NCBI RefSeq assembly: GCF_004801285.1
Contig: NZ_SSNY01000007.1
Location: 186,001 to 250,000 of the forward strand
Reading direction: 5' to 3'
Length of the DNA: 64,000 bases
Origin: Ollibium composti
GTDB lineage: Bacteria; Pseudomonadota; Alphaproteobacteria; Rhizobiales; Rhizobiaceae
The notes under the pieces are model-generated. The model made no database searches, had not been told where the DNA came from, and saw only the letters and a program-made list of their open reading frames with translations. A program made the position numbers and the translations under genes. Below, piece after piece: positions 63,338-64,000 of this stretch; position 1 is the stretch's first letter; each line of letters starts with the position of its first letter.

Positions 63338-63964
63338 ATGACGAGCCTGAACAGCAACGCATTCCGCCTTTCGCTCGTGGCCGCCGGCGTGGCCGGCGTG
63401 CTTGGTGCTGCCGTTCCCTCGGCCTCGGCTCAGCAGCAGCAGATTCCGCAGGGCTGGTTCAAGGCCTGCACCAAGCAGGAAGACGTCGACATCTGCAACG
63501 TGCAGAACATCACCACCGCCGGCAACGGCCAGCTCATCACCGGCGTCAGCCTGATCGACCTGCGCGGCAAGGTGAACCGCAAGGTCTTCCAGGTCACCGT
63601 GCCGACCGGCCGTCTGGTGCAGCCCGGCATCGGCCTGCAGGTCGACGGCGGCAAGACGCAGAAGCTCGACTACGTCATCTGCTTCCCCGACCGTTGCGTG
63701 GCCGAGGTGCCGCTGACCGACCAGCTCGTCACCTCCTTCAAGAAGGGCCAGCAACTTACGCTGACCTCGATCAATTTCCAGAACCAGCCGAACCCGATCA
63801 AGGTCGCCCTGACCGGCTTCAGCGAAGCGTTCGACGGTCCGGCCTTGAAGCAGTCCGACATCGAGGACCGGCAGAAGAAGCTGCAGGACTTCGTTGCCAA
63901 GAACAACGAGGACTTCGCCAAGAAGCTCAAGGAAGAGCAGGAGAAGGCCAAGGCCGGCAACTGA
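63338..63964 (+). CDS. Invasion-associated locus B (IalB) family protein
   Basis: This 208-residue exported protein has a signal peptide of about 31 residues (LVAAGVAGVLGAAVPSASA). Mature Cys pairs CTKQEDVDIC and CFPDRC probably form disulfides. The C-terminal ~45 residues are Lys/Glu-rich and likely coiled (IEDRQKKLQDFVAKNNEDFAK). IalB was named from Bartonella erythrocyte invasion, but the family is general in Hyphomicrobiales. ATG at 63338 is preferred; the upstream frame has no RBS support. It is divergent from the YejA-like gene. Confidence 0.9.
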   Translation: MTSLNSNAFRLSLVAAGVAGVLGAAVPSASAQQQQIPQGWFKACTKQEDVDICNVQNITTAGNGQLITGVSLIDLRGKVNRKVFQVTVPTGRLVQPGIGLQVDGGKTQKLDYVICFPDRCVAEVPLTDQLVTSFKKGQQLTLTSINFQNQPNPIKVALTGFSEAFDGPALKQSDIEDRQKKLQDFVAKNNEDFAKKLKEEQEKAKAGN

Positions 63965-63973
63965 TCCCGGGAG

Positions 63974-63991
63974 CCGCCGATTTTGCGGCGG
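63974..63991 (+). terminator. Hairpin after the ialB-family gene (cut by window end)
   Basis: CCGCCG-ATTTTG-CGGCGG lies 9 bp past the stop. No T-run is seen in the last bases, so it is a weak terminator call. Confidence 0.35.
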
Positions 63992-64000
63992 TTCGAAACG

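Noticed and set aside
63985..64000. tRNA-like end GGTTCGAAACG at the window edge
   Set aside because: It is part of a hairpin after the ialB-family gene and has no acceptor or anticodon arms.

Overview
The window is one contiguous, gene-dense, GC-rich chromosomal segment of an alphaproteobacterium of the order Hyphomicrobiales (Rhizobiales). The nearest type is a Mesorhizobium-like member of the Phyllobacteriaceae; this is inferred from gene families and gene order, not from a marker-gene tree. Supporting signs are a TIGR02301 protein beside a Nudix hydrolase, an IalB-family secreted protein, COG4315 and Rsm22 proteins, the rpsF-rpsR-rplI operon, a topA-rnr-DUF983-Nudix run, an Atm1-type exporter, and several short palindromic intergenic repeats of the kind seen in rhizobial genomes. 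About 61 protein genes are supported. I see no rRNA, tRNA, insertion sequence, prophage or CRISPR array.

Layout: 0-2.3 kb holds a two-gene unit, a GNAT acetyltransferase fused to a C39-like cysteine peptidase (5' end outside the window) and a RimK-like ATP-grasp ligase. 2.2-8.2 kb carries an HD hydrolase, a YgfZ/GcvT-like protein, dihydroorotase, two conserved hypotheticals, TIGR02301, a Nudix hydrolase and a YedK/HMCES-type DNA-protein crosslink protein. 8.2-8.9 kb is intergenic, with a 144-bp inverted-repeat element and a small basic ORF. 8.9-13.8 kb is cysS, VOC, GFA, prolyl iminopeptidase and citramalate synthase. 13.8-14.7 kb is a repeat-rich intergenic block with an unexplained hairpin-rich stretch. 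14.7-19.5 kb carries RarD, an Aas-like acyltransferase/acyl-ACP synthetase, and pssA and psd (phosphatidylethanolamine synthesis). 19.6-22.3 kb is a YciI protein, an Atm1-type ABC exporter and an ArsR repressor with a near-perfect 27-bp operator over its start codon.

22.3-30.6 kb has a LysM protein, a LOG-family enzyme, an EamA transporter, OsmC, a lectin-like secreted protein, an SDR, purF and cvpA. 30.6-33.5 kb is radA-dnaB, with an alphaproteobacterial LexA-type motif in the divergent region at 33.7 kb. 33.8-41.6 kb has a secreted DUF1579-like protein, Rsm22, YnfA, a cyclopropane fatty acid synthase, rplI-rpsR-rpsF, an MFS transporter, a Nudix hydrolase and DUF983. 41.6-46.5 kb is rnr and topA. 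46.7-49.5 kb has small proteins, a DMT transporter and CcdA. 49.5-53.6 kb is glmU, glmS and a higBA toxin-antitoxin pair. 53.6-60.3 kb is DUF502, recG, sdhE and mfd. The end holds a DsbA/FrnE-like oxidoreductase, a YejA-like solute-binding protein and IalB.

Functional themes are envelope building (PE synthesis, lipid remodelling, UDP-GlcNAc, CFA, LysM, IalB), DNA repair and replication (mfd, recG, radA, dnaB, topA, YedK), nucleotide synthesis (purF, dihydroorotase) and thiol/metal handling (Atm1, ArsR, OsmC, GFA, CcdA, FrnE-like). The less explained items are the acetyltransferase-peptidase plus ligase pair, the hairpin-rich block at 14.0-14.3 kb, the LexA-like box next to an uncharacterised secreted protein, and the palindromic repeat families.
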